A stretch of DNA of 5,101 nucleotides from Collinsella sp. (GTDB taxonomy: Bacteria > Actinomycetota > Coriobacteriia > Coriobacteriales > Coriobacteriaceae), in the NCBI GenBank assembly GCA_019424965.1, contig JAHYYL010000055.1, positions 1 to 5,101 on the forward strand, written 5' to 3'. This document shows positions 5,040-5,101 of this stretch, one piece after another; the stretch's first letter is position 1; each line of letters begins with the position of its first letter. The notes beneath the pieces are model-generated. The model did not search any database. It was not told where the DNA came from and saw nothing but the letters and a program-made list of their open reading frames with translations. The translations under genes and the position numbers were made by a program.

Positions 5040-5101
5040 TTAGCCAAAGTAGCGCTTCAGCAGGCCGGCGAAAGCCTTGCCGTGGCGGGCCTCGTCGCGA
5101 G
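5040..5101 (-). CDS. Rubrerythrin/ferritin-like protein, C-terminal end (partial)
   Basis: Only the last 19 complete codons are in the window. Read on the minus strand they give RDEARHGKAFAGLLKRYFG and a TAA stop. DEARHG is the helix motif with Glu and His ligands of the di-iron site in rubrerythrin-type ferritin-like domains, and the KAF-GLL-RYF tail is typical of anaerobe rubrerythrin or NADH-peroxidase-like proteins. Such proteins reduce hydrogen peroxide in the cytoplasm using electrons from a rubredoxin domain or partner. The N-terminus and any rubredoxin domain lie outside the window, so the exact subtype (classical or reverse) cannot be told. A good terminator follows the stop, so it is not cotranscribed with anything to its left. 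Confidence 0.7.
   Translation of the reverse strand, partial: RDEARHGKAFAGLLKRYFG

Overview
The window looks like chromosome of a moderately GC-rich, anaerobic-type bacterium. The gene content (pdxST synthase with a MocR-type PdxR, a rubrerythrin-like tail, an AbiEi/DUF559-like protein) and overall style best fit a gut actinobacterium of the Coriobacteriia, perhaps Collinsella. That assignment is inference from pattern, not from a search.

Layout. Bases 1-295 hold no credible gene. They contain a dense series of palindromes: a small hairpin at 60-80, a GGGGACAGGTTTA-type REP-like motif near 91-116, a perfect 18-bp inverted repeat at 157-208, and a second perfect 18-bp inverted repeat at 219-282 followed by a T run. 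Next, on the minus strand, is the two-gene pyridoxal 5'-phosphate (PLP) synthase operon: pdxS (904-1794) is transcribed first and pdxT (296-883) follows after 20 bp. A 145-bp divergent control region (1795-1939) separates pdxS from pdxR (1940-3379, plus strand), a GntR/aminotransferase-fold MocR regulator. It carries two copies of AAGGTCAG, which are candidate PdxR operators.

After pdxR come two copies of a 119-bp element with 16-bp terminal inverted repeats (3370-3488 and 4789-4907; about 82% identical without gaps). They flank one gene (3671-4798) encoding a protein with an AbiEi-like N-terminal half and a DUF559/Vsr-like PD-(D/E)XK nuclease C-terminus. Each element begins inside the last codons of the gene to its left, so pdxR and the nuclease-like gene both end in Leu-Ser-Glu-stop. 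The window closes with a minus-strand intrinsic terminator (4974-5005) and the last 19 codons of a rubrerythrin/ferritin-like gene (5040-5101).

How they work together. PdxS and PdxT form the ribose 5-phosphate-dependent PLP synthase: PdxT releases ammonia from glutamine and PdxS builds PLP. PdxR probably senses PLP in its aminotransferase-like domain and controls both the pdxST promoter and its own gene from the shared region. The 3370-4907 segment is an accessory cassette between housekeeping genes. Its paired, foldable repeats and orphan nuclease-like gene are the most unusual content of the window.
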